A stretch of DNA of 64,000 nt from Aquilaria yunnanensis. Taxonomy: Eukaryota; Streptophyta; Magnoliopsida; Malvales; Thymelaeaceae. The position numbers and the translations under genes are program-made. The stretch is taken from NCBI GenBank assembly GCA_039654915.1, contig CM077593.1, positions 40,952,501-41,016,500 on the forward strand. Reading direction: 5' to 3'. Below are positions 1 to 12,769 of the stretch, one piece after another. Under the pieces are notes generated by a model. That model did not search any database. It saw only the letters and a list, made by a program, of their open reading frames with translations, and had not been told where the DNA came from. Every line of letters begins with the position of its first letter. The first letter of the stretch is position 1.

Positions 1-2818
1 AAATTTGTCTTTGCAAATCTGTGAATAAATAACAAATTACCTATTGGAACTGACCATTTCCACATAGCATTTTTTCCTTTTTAAAGAAGAAATACTATAG
101 ATTTAATTAACCAACCAGATCAAGAGACCTTTCTCCATTATTATAAAGAAGTGAGAATGATAAGTAATCCTTCTCAGGACGCAAATATCTTCGAAACACA
201 GCCTGCACATATTAGCAAATGGTGGTTAATACTGTTCTTGTTTAGCCACCATGATGATTGATGAATAAACAAAAAGCTTACAGTTCTCTGTCCTGGGATG
301 ACTCGTTGAACTGAAGATAACTTTAGGACCTTTTCTTCTCCATGTGAAATCCATATAAGTGATTTCTCATCCTATAAATAAGATCAATAATAACCTTTTT
401 GTTCTAGGTACAACTCAATTGAAAATTTTGAGATTCTTGTTGGAGGAATAAACTAAAAACGAGCACAGTAGTAGATTGATCATGTTTGGCTTGAAATATC
501 TATCAAGCTTAATATATTTTTTTTCATGTTTCAATTGAAAAGAATATGAATGAGCCATAAACATGCTTTAAACTAATCAAGCTAGAGTCGAGCTCAACTT
601 ATTCACTTAGAACAAGGGAAAAAAACTAAAATTTAGCCAAGTCAAGCCAAATAACAAATAAATCAAGCTTTATTTGAATTATATATCGAACTTAAAATTT
701 TATTTAAACTTGGCTTAATAATAGTTTGAATGAGCTTTAAACCGAGCTGAATGCTAGTCGAGCTTGAGTTGTGCATTCATTTTTCAAAATAGAAAGATTA
801 TGTTGCGCTAATGTATATAGTTTTAGTGAAAGCCTATAAAGTTGGTAACTACTTTTATGGGAAGTCGAAAACTTGAGAGTTTGCAACTCACCTGAGAAAG
901 TCTAAATGATCGAACTTTAGGTTTTCCTTTCCGGCTGTACTTAACTAGTTGAGTTCCCTTTTTCAAAGCAATGAGTGCCTTTAACAGATGGACGAAATTA
1001 AAAATTGTTAGTGGAGCAATGGATCGATAAAAATACTGATCACAGCAAAGGAACATTTTCAACAACATCCATTTTTGTGTTGGAGTTTCTTTTAGCAAGT
1101 GAAAAGAAGTCCCTAATTTTTAATGCAACCAAGAATCTATCTATATTGATTAACTATTTTGGGTGGAGAAAAAAGTTCTTGACCAGAATTTTATTGCACA
1201 GTTGTCACAGAAGAAAGAAGACCTTGAAAAAAATTCTTTGTGGTTAATGCTACAGTTTGACAACTTTTACACTCAATTGAAAATTCTCCATTCTTTTATA
1301 AGTTCTTGAGTCACAAAATTTTCAATTTTTTTAAATAAGTCCGAAAACTTTACTAAAATCTTAACCATTAGTCCTATACATACTGAAAGACAGTTATAAA
1401 ATAGAAATACAATTTGATAGAAAAAATTGATAATTTATATGGTTCATTAATTGTCAAAAAAAATTATTTCACAATTTGAATTTAGTTAAAAAGATGGTTA
1501 CTGAACAGTTTAAGTTTTTATTTAAAATAAAATTTTGTTTTAAGGAATGATCAATTCTAGGACAAACTACTTGGACTGTTGGAAAATTTTTAATACTTGT
1601 TTAGAAAGTAAAAAACTTTTAGGACTAACTATTTATGTAGTTACAAAGTTTTATGAATCATTTAGAAAAATGAAAATTTTAGGATTAAAATTGAAAAATA
1701 TATAGAGTTTTAGGACTAAAAGTGCACTTTTCCCTATGTTCTTTTCCTCCTTTCCTGGAAAGGACCATTTGCTGGAGTTTTGTATCTATCCCTTCCCTCT
1801 GCGCATGTTAAACACCCACAAAGCTAAAGGCATTCACTCTTATGCAGGCATTCCATTCTATTAAATTCCATTCTTATGCGGGCATTCTACTCTAACGCTA
1901 ATCATAAAAGTTGTTCCCGAACGGGCCAACATAGCATCTTTCTTTCGGATAAGTAAAAGCCTAAAACCTCGATATCATTTTGGAAAATTAATTGGTGCCC
2001 ACGAGAGGAAGGAAATGTATCCCTAATAACAGAATTGTATTCCTTTTCCTTCTCACCTCACCCAAAAGATTCACAAGTGTAACGAAAATTTCTCGTAGGA
2101 TTAAGCATTTTTAACATCCTTCTCTATCTGGGCCCTGGGGTTTCTATTTACACACATTTGAATTGAAAAATTCAATGATTTCTATAATTTCTCCTCCTTA
2201 TAGCAACCCAGGACAAAATGAATAACAGAGCAATTATGCAACAAAAAAAGAAGAGGAAAACAGACAAGAGATAGAAGAACTAACTTCAGGGTTAGCAAAA
2301 TGAGCAGGATCTGCCATTCCATCTGAAGAATTGGAAAAGTGAAGAGTGCTGGGAGGAGAAGACGCTCAGCCATCAAGACATGCAGCGGCGACTCCCATGC
2401 CCTCGTCGCCATGGATGCACATGCCTTCTGCTTTCATATGCACGTTTTGTGATCAAATAAGTGCCCAGATGGGGAAACAGGAATCAAATCTCCATCTTCA
2501 TGGGAATTAGAGGGATTTTCTTAGAAAATATCATGCAATTGAGGTCTTGGAATTGAATTACTCTGGGTGCTGGACAATTTCCCAGGAAGAGAGAGTAGCG
2601 CAATGAGAAGGAAGTAACAAAACTACGAAAGCTAGAATGTTGGGGACGGTTTGTAGTTGAAAAAGAATCGGGGAGACATTAGCCATTCTTTTCCTGCTTC
2701 CACGTTTATCAAAAATTGGTGCAACTTCTTTTTCAAATCCTCCTCACCAGTCTTGCCACGTGGCTGATTAATGACTACCCCCAACATGAAAGTAGGTTTG
2801 AATATGTAAAATTTTTTA
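1..2818. other. AT-rich intergenic DNA, no supported gene
   Basis: I see no convincing gene. Open frames here are below 100 codons and lack homology that I recognise. A minus-strand ATG frame of 76 codons (2,182-2,412) is hydrophobic and leucine-rich, but has no neighbours or splice context that would make it a gene. The stretch at about 575-780, with repeated 'cgagct' words, may be a worn hAT-like remnant. Confidence 0.5.
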
Positions 2819-3402
2819 GTAAAGTTCATAAATGATCCTTAATCTTTAGTCGTTGCTTTCTTTTAATCCCTAATTTATTAACTATTCTGTTTTGGTTCTA
2901 AATTTATTAAAATTATTTCATTTTAACCCATCACCAAATGAAATTTATTAATTCAAAATAATTTTTTAAAAGAAACATTTAAAATTCTAATTTAAATATT
3001 CGACAACTGTCTTCTAATAAATTTAAATAATTTAATATTTTTTGACGATAAATAGATAATTTAAATTAATATTTTTTTCTTTCTAAATGAAATAAATTCA
3101 ATTTACAAAGAGAAAATAAAGGAGATTTGAATTTTTCATTAACTATAAAAAATTATTATACAAATTAAATTTGTTGTAAGAAAATTACCAGATTGTTTAA
3201 ATTATGATCTACAAAGTTGTTATCAAACAAATACTTTGCGTTAACAAATTTTATCAAATTGGAACCAAAATGAACCGTTTTCAATAGATTTAGGCCTAAA
3301 ATGAAACATTTTAATAGGTTTAGGACTAAAATAGAATATTCAATAGGCTAAGGACTAGAAGAAAATAATGACTAAATGTTATGGATCATTCTTGAAATTT
3401 AC
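2819..3402. mobile_element. MITE-like element with long terminal inverted repeats
   Basis: The left end (from GTAAAGTTCATAAATGATCC) is repeated in inverted, diverged form at the right end (reading GGATCATTCTTGAAATTTAC on the plus strand). The similarity runs for about 110 bp, including the shared 'aggactaaaat/attttagtcct' words. There is no coding sequence. No clear target duplication is seen, so the superfamily (Mutator-like is one option) is left open. Confidence 0.5.
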
Positions 3403-3606
3403 TCTATAATTTTTACATGTTTAATATGAAGAAAATTACTTGGCAAATAATTTATTAATTGAATATATATATATTACCAGATGATGGGTCCGGACAACTA
3501 AAAATTTATAATTTTTTATTGGCTTGGTTCATAAAATAGTGTGGTTTGGAGCAACCAGGTATATGGTGGTGAAATAGTGGGTTAGCCTTTTGGGTGACCA
3601 AAAAAG

Positions 3607-5011
3607 TGACGGGTTTCGGGAGCCAAACAGCGCAGCGGAATTTAACTGAAACCATCCAGGATCCAGGTAAATCGGGTGTTCGAAAATTTTCATACCTAAT
3701 TTTCGGTTAAGATCTCTCACTCAACTGTAGAGTCGAATTACAAAACCTGAACAGTTGACGTGTTCAGGCTCTCTATGGTATCCACATGAGCCTCTCGGGA
3801 TCACCACGCTTCCACCACGTCCCGGCAGATGCGTTTCTCTTGCGCTCGCAGTGCTAGGTTGCGTCCTCCAAGGAATTGCAAAAGAAGAGTGCGGCTGTCC
3901 TTTTGGGAGGCTAGGGCAAGGAGATCTACGAATTTCTCACTAGAAGTTGTATTTATAGTGAGACTCAACTTCCAGGCCTAATAGGTTTCAAAGCCCTATT
4001 CCAATTAGGCTTTAATTTCGGGCTTAATAATGGCTCAACTATTTTGCCCATTATTAATACGAAATTATTGTGAAACGAAAACCCAAATTATTAGCCCATG
4101 CACTCTAATGATCCAAATAGCTCTATGTGTGCGACCCAATAGGCTCTTACCACGTTGGCAATGATTATAAATCACATTTATGATCATAAGCAATGAGCGG
4201 TGTCTAGCAACACATCATTGCTATCCAAGTGACAAAATTGTCGATGATTCGACTAAACCTTTATGATCATCACCGATATATGCCATTGTCCCTTTGTCCA
4301 AAATATCAAGACTGAGCATGAGACATGAAATGTGTCACTCTCGTATAGCCCAATTTTTGGTTTCTTGATTACCGAGTAGACCAACTTAAACTGATGACAT
4401 TGATATCGTATATCAACTCATCTGAGCATGGCCATGCATTTTTCTAAGTCTTACTCTATCAAGGGGCCCGACGATATCACTCCCGTTACATAGGAGGGAC
4501 AAATCCCATCTTGATCATATAAATCCCTCCGCATGATATGTGACATACCCAATGACCTCCTTCAAGTTCACACAGTTACGAGCAACAAAGGAAAGTATCA
4601 AAGTATGTGACTCACATGTAGGGAACCTTGATGATCTTAGGTCGAAGGACTACATATACCATGATCACTATGAGAATCACTTATGACACTCATATAACGA
4701 TCCATGTAGTGTTCTCATGGTGGGTCGGTCCAGTACACAAGTTCTCCAACTTGTACCTATATGTAGACTACATATCTCATATTAGCCTCCACATATGCTA
4801 GTCGTTATGTATTATTGCAACCCCTCCACAATAATACTAGACCAGGGATGTTTAAGAATATCATTATTCTAGGGTTACAATTATGTTTGTTAAGTTACGC
4901 AGAAACAAAACATCAAACATAATTGCTGGATTAATGCCTCAATAAAATATCATGACTCAATGTGCAAAAATACAATCATCTCATGATTGGCTTTTGGGCA
5001 CAACACTATCA
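3607..5011 (-). mobile_element. Solo LTR of the Ty1/copia family
   Basis: This is the reverse complement of the 1.4-kb LTR found at 32,713-34,129, matched along its whole length, including the segment around the TATA box (TATTTATA on the plus strand, 3,950-3,957). It runs TGACGGG...ACTATCA and is flanked by the perfect 5-bp repeat aaaag (3,602-3,606 and 5,012-5,016). No internal sequence is attached, so it is a solo LTR left by LTR-LTR recombination. Confidence 0.9.
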
Positions 5012-5086
5012 AAAAGACGGTCACCAAATGATGGGCAAAATGTTGGTCACCAAGGGCTAGCCATCTTTGGGCCATTGAAATGGTAA

Positions 5087-6164
5087 CAGGGGTGAAAAGA
5101 GGTCGGACCTTTTTCGGGTAGTTCGAGCTCGAGCTCGAGTTGAGGCATTTCAAGTCAAGCTTTTTCGAGCTCAAGCCCGAAAAATGGGCTCGAACAAATT
5201 TGGGGTCGAGCTCGAGCCTTAAGATATTCAACCCCATGAGCTCACGGGCCTTTTGGGCTCGACCCCTTTTGTTTGTTTCCTATCGGCGCTAAGGCCTAAC
5301 CTAGCAACCCTTATTTCCTAAGCAGTCCACTGCCTAACATTGCACCCTTACCCCCAGTTCGCCCTTCGTCCCACCCAGTTGATGCCAACGGCCATCACCA
5401 AGTAGACGAGATCGCCAGGTCACCAGTAGGACAACGAGATCACCATCGCCAAGTCATCAATAGGACAACGAGATCGCACCAGGCAGACAAACGATCTATG
5501 CCGACGTCGAAAGTTCATGATGACTCGATAGCCCCACGCCTCGACAATCAGCCGAAGATTAACATCCCAGGCACATTCTGGAGTGTGGTGCCAGAAACCC
5601 AGGTCGGCAATAAACAACAATTGGTCCCAAGTCACGCAAGTCTCACTCGGCACTTGTTCATCGGATTCAATTCTCGTCTGGTACCGGTTATTCACTTGTT
5701 TGTGATGTGGATTTATCTGGCTGTATGCTTAATTTGTAGTGTTTTGGGATGAATCCCCAATTAGTTTGACTGTAGTGGTCCAGAAAATCATGAGGCAGCT
5801 GGCAAACGACGGATTCTAGTGGCTCCATAGTCGAAGTACGGATGGTGATGGCTCATTTGTGAAGTTCACAGATTTGAGGAATAATAGCAAATAATTAGAA
5901 AGTTTGGGATAGTTCTCCAATTTTCCCTTCTCTAGTTACCTATGTAAGAAAATTACATATTCAATCCTCATTTTTCATATAAGTTGTAGTTAGGGTACTA
6001 AAAATTTAGATGCTAGTCGAGCTTTCTGAGCTTTCAAGCCGAGATCGAGCCTGAAAATATTGGGCTTGAGTAATTCGAGCTCGAGCTCGAGTAGTGTCGA
6101 ACAGTGAAGGGGCCGAGCTCGAGCCTAGTGGGCTCGGGCTTGACCTCGCCCATTTTCACCCCTA
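5087..6164. mobile_element. Non-autonomous hAT-like element
   Basis: The ends are CAGGGGTGAAAAGAGG and, inverted, CCCATTTTCACCCCTA. Sub-terminal regions are rich in GAGCTCGAG/GGGCTCG repeats, as is usual in plant hAT elements. Candidate 8-bp target duplications are aatggtaa (5,079-5,086) and aatgatga (6,165-6,172), which match at six of eight positions. No transposase is encoded; the middle (about 5,330-5,700) is GC-richer and may be captured DNA of unknown origin. Confidence 0.6.
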
Positions 6165-6420
6165 AATGATGACCACAAAAACAGTGACCAACACAGTTGC
6201 AAGGTGCAACCGACGAGAACGGTCTTCAATGGCAACTGAAAGCGATGGTCCATGGAACAACCATTATTTCCAATGGTTAGGAGCAACCATGTAATGGTTG
6301 CCCTTTAAATTTTTAATTTAATCCATATTTTAATTAATTTAATTTTTTTTACTATAATGCTACGTAAACTAGTTACTACATATAAATTAGTTATAAAGGA
6401 AAATAAAAGCTCCAAAATGA

Positions 6421-6421
<1 letters not shown>

Positions 6422-6475
<54 letters not shown>
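6422..6475. repeat. (TA)n microsatellite
   Basis: An uninterrupted run of about 27 TA dinucleotides in otherwise anonymous AT-rich DNA between the hAT-like and CACTA-like elements. Confidence 0.95.
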
Positions 6476-6477
<2 letters not shown>

Positions 6478-6649
6478 TAGAATATATATACACACAGTAA
6501 TCAAAATGTCCATGAAATTATTTAATGCTAATGTTTTTCCTAATTATGTCTGAATGGATCATGATAATGTTTGATGTTGTTGCTCCTCCTTCTACTCAGC
6601 CCTCACCTGAAAATGCTAGACCTGTATGCAGGTTGGATCCTCTAGCAAC

Positions 6650-6850
6650 CTAAGTCAAGTCTACACTAGGTCGAACGATCCCAAGTATCTGCATCCTCCC
6701 AAAGGCAGTAGTTAACGCCACCAGAAGATCTCTATTGACATGTTCCTCAATCCTCTGCAATTTCTCTTGCATGACCCTCATTTTTGTGAACTAATGCTCC
6801 ATAACTTGCTGTTGAACCTCCATGGCTTTCTTATGCCCCAACTGCAGCAT
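6650..6850 (-). pseudogene. Coiled-coil coding relic, possibly from a plant transposase
   Basis: Read on the minus strand from an ATG at 6,850, the frame encodes a charged helical segment (motifs such as KAMEVQQQVMEH and KMRVMQEKLQRIEEHV) with one in-frame TAG about 20 codons in, ending at TAG 6,650-6,652. Such segments occur near the C-terminus of plant CACTA-associated proteins, but the fragment is too short to assign. The rest of 6,165-6,952 holds nothing else I can support. Confidence 0.3.
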
Positions 6851-6952
6851 CCTTTAATAGCTGAAACAATAGCTTTCATCAGAACATGAATGCTTCTCCA
6901 CATCAATGTTTCATTTTAATTAATGATTAAATCCCAAGAATTAGGCGTTTAT

Positions 6953-8511
6953 CACTACTAAAAAAATGCAAACTTCCAACAGTCTTTTCTAATGCCCTTG
7001 CATTAGAAAAATCCATTTTTTCAATGTGAAGCTGTTGGGAATTGGCACATTAGCAAACCACGCGTTCAAAAAAAAAAATTCCAACATCCCTAGTGGTACT
7101 AACGACTAGCCGTTGAAGTATAAGCTGTTGAAAACTTCTAATGGCTTAACCATTTAGAATTATTTCTAAAAGTCTAACAACTTGATCGATGGAAATTTCC
7201 TCATAACTACCAAAAATATATTTTATATATATTACTAAAATTATATTTTCTATTTACAAAAAATTTATTTTATATTTATAAAAATTATATTTTATATTAT
7301 TACAAAAATATATTTACTAAAATTATATTTTTTATTTACTAAAAGTAACAAAATTGAAAATAAAAAAAATTCACAAGATTAAAAAAATCACAAAATTAAA
7401 AAAATCATAGACTTATATTTACTGAAAATCAAAAAATTCACAAAATTCAAAATCACAAAATCAAGATACAAAATCTATAAAATCCAAATTCATCAAATAT
7501 TAACAACAATCTAAATTCATCATATATGATTTGCACAACAATCCAAATTCAAAAATTTCAAAATAAAAAAATTTCAAAATTTCAAAATCACAAGAATCCA
7601 ATTTCAAATCTATAGAACAATTCAAAATCAGATCAGCACTGAGGACGCGGCAAGCAAACGATGAGACCGATGGCATCGTAGGGCGACGAGCAAGGAGACC
7701 AAGGCGGGCGAGGAACAGCTTGGAACGGTGAACGGTAAGTGGCTAACGAGTGGAAAACGGCTGACGAACAGCGAACGACTAACGAAAAGCTAATGGCTGA
7801 CGAACGGCAAGGCGAGGCGACTGACGCCAAGGAGGCAACTAACAGCAAAGAGGCGACGAACGACTGATGAATAGCGAGGTGACTAACAACCGAGGAGGCA
7901 ACAATCGGCGAAGAGGCGACAAATGGCCGAGAAGGCGACGAATGATAGGCGAGAGGGCGTAGATGAGAGATGAGAGGTGAAAGAGAGATGGCAAATGGGT
8001 CTGGAGAACAAATGACAGATGTGATGGACAGATGAGAGACGGCAGTGGGAACAATGAGGCTAGGGTTTTTATATGACCTTGTTAGGGTTTTTATAAGCTT
8101 TTATATATGATATATAAATAATAATAATAATAATAATGTACTAATAATAATAACAATAATAATATATATTAGAGAGATTCAATCTCACTATATATATTAA
8201 AACCATAATTTTTAATGTATTAGGGATTTATAAAATATTTTTATATATAATAATAATGATAATAATAATAATAATATATCATATATTTAATAATATTAAT
8301 ATGTATGTCATATATATCATATTTATATACGAGGTATATATCATATATAACAATAATAATAATAATAATATCATAATAAATATTATTATTGTTATTGTTA
8401 TATATGATATATAAATATTTATATATGATAGTGTGTGTGTGTGTGCATATGATATATAAATATATCATATATACATCATATATATGTATATGATGATGAT
8501 CATCATCATCA

Positions 8512-8542
<31 letters not shown>

Positions 8543-8735
8543 AGAATTATTTTTATATATCCATAATACATTAAAAATTATGATTTTAATATATATAGTG
8601 AGATTGAATCTCCCATTTTTCCAATAACTTTTTGCGTTGGAAATTTCCAACTGCCTAGCAGTTAGAAGTTGTAATTTTGAAATTTCTAACAACTAGTTTC
8701 CAATGGTTCAATGTGTTGGAAAATAGTCTTCCCTT
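6953..8735. mobile_element. CACTA-like non-autonomous element (left end present, right end lost)
   Basis: The element begins with a CACTA-type terminus, CACTACTAAAAAAATGC. It is followed by sub-terminal words such as 'ttccaacag', 'ccgttgaa' and 'gttggaa' in both orientations. The interior is a purine-rich, degenerate repeat tract (about 7,640-8,060, with 'gaggcgac/ggctaacga' words) and then trinucleotide microsatellites. Bases 8,590-8,735 resemble 35,370-35,545, near the right end of a related element, but here no closing TAGTG terminus is found, so the right boundary is approximate. Confidence 0.45.
8100..8545. repeat. AT-rich compound microsatellite (AAT, TATA, GT, ATC, ATT)
   Basis: Successive tracts of (aat)n, (ata)n, a short (gt)n near 8,430, then (atc)n and (att)n. 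The translated frames here are runs of I, Y, M and N and are not genes. Confidence 0.9.
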
Positions 8736-11550
8736 TTTCCTAAATATATATAGGGAGTTTGGGGAGAAGGCCATTTGGCCCGAGTCCAGGAGATTAGGAC
8801 ATGTGGTTAGTTAGATTTGGGGTACCTCCGGTCCATACCTAAGGGAAAGTGCCTCCAACTATCCTCAAACGGTTATGCTTAGCCAGTAGTCATGGGTGTG
8901 TAAAGAGTCTCTTGTCAGTGGTCCCCTGGGGCTAGGTGTTCATTGTTTTCTTCCAAGGTCCCTGATGGGCCTATTGAAGGTGAAATTGTGCTCGGGAGAC
9001 GGAGGTGGTAAGAGGTCTTTCCAAGGTTGGCTAGGTGGTATGTGTTCTTTACCAAGGTTGGCTAGGTTGCCATCCGAGGGTAGTGTTAGCCCCCTTTTCT
9101 CAAAGGTCCTATCAGCGATAGTGTTACCCACTCTGGGGTAGTCCAGTTATGGTGCCAAATTTGTGTATTTAAAACTCCTAGGGTTGGTATGTTCTGTAGA
9201 CCATCAGAACAATACCCTTAGTGTGTATACCCAAGTGGCCCTCTTGAGCACTATATAAATGTATGCATATTGGTCCAACCATTACACACATATTCACATT
9301 TTATGCACACCATGGTAGAAAGGAAGGAAAACACTAGCACAAGTCTTAATATTGGCTACCACACATTAGGCAATCTTGCTAAGTTTAAGTAACCAGCCAC
9401 TGCATCTAAAACTTCTTCCAAAAAACTGTATTAATATAGCCATGTTCCCACTATTCTCTTTGCTTCAATATCAAGTAAAGACTTAAAACCAAACTAGAGA
9501 ATTTGGTTTTACATCAATAGCCCACCTATGGACCAAGTTATATATTTTTTAAGTTGGTTACAAAATTCTGACCAAATGAACAGTAACTTAGCCAATTTTG
9601 CAATGTCATAACTTTGGATACAGAGCTCCAATTGTAGAAATTCCAAAGCCTAGTTACACCTTTAGATATGCTCTAGGTGTGGTCAAAATTTTATACCAAG
9701 ATTCATTCTACATAGGAAGATATAAAACTTTGAGTGCAGGGTCAAAATTCTGGTCACTTTATGATCATTTTGCCTATATGAAATTTTATAAATGTGCAAA
9801 CACTTCATTCACAATGGGTAAGCCCTCCAAGGCTATGTCATACATGTCCAATACACATAGGAATTACATTATCTTGCATATAGCAACTTTATGTGGCCAA
9901 AACAAAATTTACAAACAAGCAGCCTATCATTCACACTTAGACAACTTGTGGACCACATTCACATACATAGCAAAACTGTCCTCAAATGTTCACATACTTG
10001 TTTCAACTTTACATGTCTTACATGTACATGCATCCATGCACTACATAATGGCTTTAACTCAGCTACAACATGCACCCAAGTTACAATAGAGCTTTAAACA
10101 CAATGCACTCCAGAAGTAGGATGCTCAATAGCTACTGCATAACATAGTAAGTACCATCACTAAAAATACCAAATGTGCTCCTAAAATCACCAAATTTTTC
10201 AAATCATAACTAGATACATGGACGTTCAAGTACCTAAAATTTCAGATCAAAACACAAACTACAAAGGTCAATTTGAATGTGATCTTTTTGCTGGATCTAA
10301 AATGGGCAGATTTGAGGAGAGCAAGTTTCATTGTGAAACTTAGTAAGGGTAAAACTTGTACTATTAAGGAAATGTGACCCTCATTAAAGCCTATATCCAA
10401 AAACACTAAAACACAAAATCACAATGCATATGTACAAGATATAGCAACCAAATACAGCAATCATTCACAACCAACAAACACATGAAATATGGCAGCAACA
10501 TAAACCATAGGTTAGTCCATAAAACATGCAATAAACTTAAGTAAATCACTGTGGTAGCCTTCTTTAAGCTTAAGCTTGGTCTTAGGAGAGTTTTAATACT
10601 AGTTAGTACTAATTTTGGGCTCTAGAAACCCTTAAATTTGCTGCCATCACTGTGCACTTCACACTAGGTCACAAAACCTTCACTAAGTGCACTCCCTTCA
10701 CTAAGCTTGGTTCATCAAGCACTTGGCTCTCTTCCAAGCTTAGCCCTAGTTCCATGGATGCTTGAAAATATAGTAAACAATCCATGAGAACAAAAGGCCC
10801 CTTACCTTGAGTATATGCCGAAATTGGAACTTGATCCTAGGTGCACTCAAGTCTTAGCACCAAATAGCTTCCAAGTGCCCTTTCTTGCTTTCAATTGCAA
10901 CTAATTGCAAGCTTGGAGGTATGATGGCTATGAAGGAAGTGTGGAAGAGAGGACTAGCTTTCTTTTTTGCCGGTGGAGGCCAAAATTGTGGACAGATAAG
11001 GACCAAGATGGACTTTAAATGGTCTTAAGTGCACAAACACACTTAACTAGTCTTAACCATGCTTTATATCCTTTTCCTTATTACAAGACCATAATTTATT
11101 AACCTTAATTTCTTGGCCTACATTTGACTTCCTTATCCCATGCCTTAGCTGCCCTCCCTAGTGTGGGATAACCGCACAATTTCACCATTTGACTTAAGTT
11201 AAAGACATACACATCTTAAGGCCTACACTAAAATATTTAGGTCCTTTATGTCTTTTGTGTTTTCTTTGTCCTTAGTTGTCTTCCATAAGCAATTTGGTCC
11301 TCCAATAACACTTTTATACCATTCATATCCTTCTCATAACTCTCCAAATCTGTTTTGTGAAAGTTTTACAATTGAGTATCCGAATTTCCAAAATCTTACA
11401 AAAAAAAGTCCATAGGTTGCTTGACAAATAAGCAATCCATACGGATTTTCTTGGGGGCCAAGTTACCAACTTAGAACACTTTTAAGGAGGTGTTGATCAT
11501 GCTTTTTACCCCCCACACTTCAATCATTATGATGAGAATTATACAATATA
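8736..11550. other. Unclassified repeat-like DNA, no supported gene
   Basis: No gene is supported. A 163-codon frame at 9,598-10,089 starts on a non-ATG codon and its composition resembles untranslated LTR-type sequence, not protein. The segment continues to the copia insertion point at 11,550. On the other side of the copia element it resumes at 34,182, where the pre-insertion site forms an imperfect inverted repeat. Confidence 0.4.
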
Positions 11551-11656
11551 TGTTAGTGTTATGCCCAAAACCCAATCATGAGATGATTGTATTTTTGCAC
11601 ATTGGGTCATAATATTTTATTAAGACATTAATCCAGCAATTATGTTTGTTGTTTTG
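11551..11656 (+). repeat. Copia 5' LTR, first part
   Basis: The first 106 bp of the LTR, from TGTTAGTG, interrupted at the gypsy target site ttttg (11,652-11,656). The remainder resumes at 22,730 after the second copy of ttttg. Confidence 0.93.
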
Positions 11657-12523
11657 TGATGGCCTAAGGCCTCATCGTTGTGAGTCATGATGACTGTTGA
11701 GGAGACTTCTAGGAGGAAGAACGCCTGGAAGGTGGATCGCCCCAAGGAGAGTACCTGAAAAGCTGGTAAACAGGGTTAGGAGGCCCCCGGAGTGTTTTTC
11801 CGGGGGGGGAGCCTCCGACGCCCAAGTCAGTGGTGACCGGAAGAAGGAGAAAGTCACTAGCTCAAAGAGAAAGGCAGAAAAGTCTCGCCTGGTATTTTCT
11901 CAGGGTGTGGGAGCTGTATATCCGGCCTGCCAACCTCCTGTCAAGTATTTATTTCCTGTATATATAGGAATACCTAGCCCGTTCAGATCATGACACGTGT
12001 GCGGTCGGATGCTCCTGAACATCTGGGCGTAGGGGACAGATAGTTGGTAACTAGATGGCCTCGAGCCTTGTGCTGAGACGGGCCATGATATGATTCTGAT
12101 GGCGTCTGCGCGTCAGGGCAACTTTTTACGTCTGTGGTGGGACGTGTCAGAGGCTTCCTTAAATGCTTCCTTAAATGCGCCTGCCGTACTCCCGAGGTCC
12201 CTGGGCGAGGTCGTCCTCTAGTTCGGACAGAGCCTCTTCGGGAAGCCTACCCTCAGTTCGGGGGTTCCCAGTTCCAGGGGGTTCCGCCTTCGGGGATATC
12301 ATATTCGGGCAGCAATGTCTGGTGCCACTTTTCCGAAGGCGCGTTGTTCACAACCTTGGGGGGCGAATGGAGTCCTCAAGTTTTACTGGCGTGCCGAGGC
12401 TCGGAGCTCTCAGGCTATCTCCCGAGGTGCATGATTCCACCTATTCCCGGGAAGCGCCAGTTCTTCTGGCCGTTGTTGTGGCAGGGTATTCGGCCAGATT
12501 GAGGCGACAGCCTTTGGCTATCA
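11657..12523 (-). repeat. Element A 3' LTR (left)
   Basis: Same length and nearly identical to the right LTR. Features on the element's sense strand include a TATATATA box (plus-strand 11,959-11,966); an ACACGTGT G-box-type motif lies near 11,994. Open frames across it (98, 122 and 206 codons) run over LTR signals and are not genes. Confidence 0.95.
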
Positions 12524-12540
12524 CATGCCCCCCTCTGGAA
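12524..12540 (-). promoter_or_regulatory. Element A polypurine tract
   Basis: On the minus strand the tract reads CCAGAGGGGGGCATG immediately before the 3' LTR terminus TGATAGCC. It serves as primer for plus-strand DNA synthesis. The same tract abuts the 3' LTRs of elements B and C. Confidence 0.8.
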
Positions 12541-12610
12541 AGCCGAAGTGAAGACTTCGGTTTGCATCTCTTTCCGAGGTTGCCGTTGGGAGTCTTGTTG
12601 GGAAGCATAA

Positions 12611-12769
12611 CCTGTTCCGAGGTCGCACCTTTTGCCCGAGGGTCTGGGCTGTTCGGCCTTGGCCTATTCTTTGGTGTCTCCGAGGCAAAGCCTGTACCGA
12701 AGATACACCTCTTGCCCAAAAGTCATGGGCTGTTCAGCCATAGCCTGTCTCTTGGTGTCCTCGAGGTGG
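12611..12769 (+). repeat. 80-bp tandem duplication upstream of the antisense gene
   Basis: Two adjacent, diverged 80-bp units start at 12,611 and 12,691 with 'cctgt.ccga'. They share 'cttgccc', 'gggctgttc' and 'ttggtgtc'. Element C has the same pair at 60,016 and 60,096. They sit 300-460 bp upstream of the TATA box of the antisense gene. Confidence 0.8.

Noticed and set aside
3755..3943. A 62-codon frame repeated in three copia LTR copies (also 23,693-23,881 and 33,783-33,971, antisense to the LTR)
   Set aside because: It begins on TTG, has no ATG, and its conservation is simply that of the LTR; the fourth, older LTR has lost it.
5004..5025. A CACTA-type terminus (CACTATCAAAAAGACGG)
   Set aside because: The CACTA letters belong to the reverse complement of the copia LTR end, and the aaaag duplication fixes the LTR boundary at 5,011.
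8241..8692. Two 75-codon minus-strand frames
   Set aside because: Translations of microsatellites (I, Y and N runs).
9598..10089. 163-codon open frame
   Set aside because: Non-ATG start, no recognisable domain, overlapping frame of similar quality, LTR-like surroundings.
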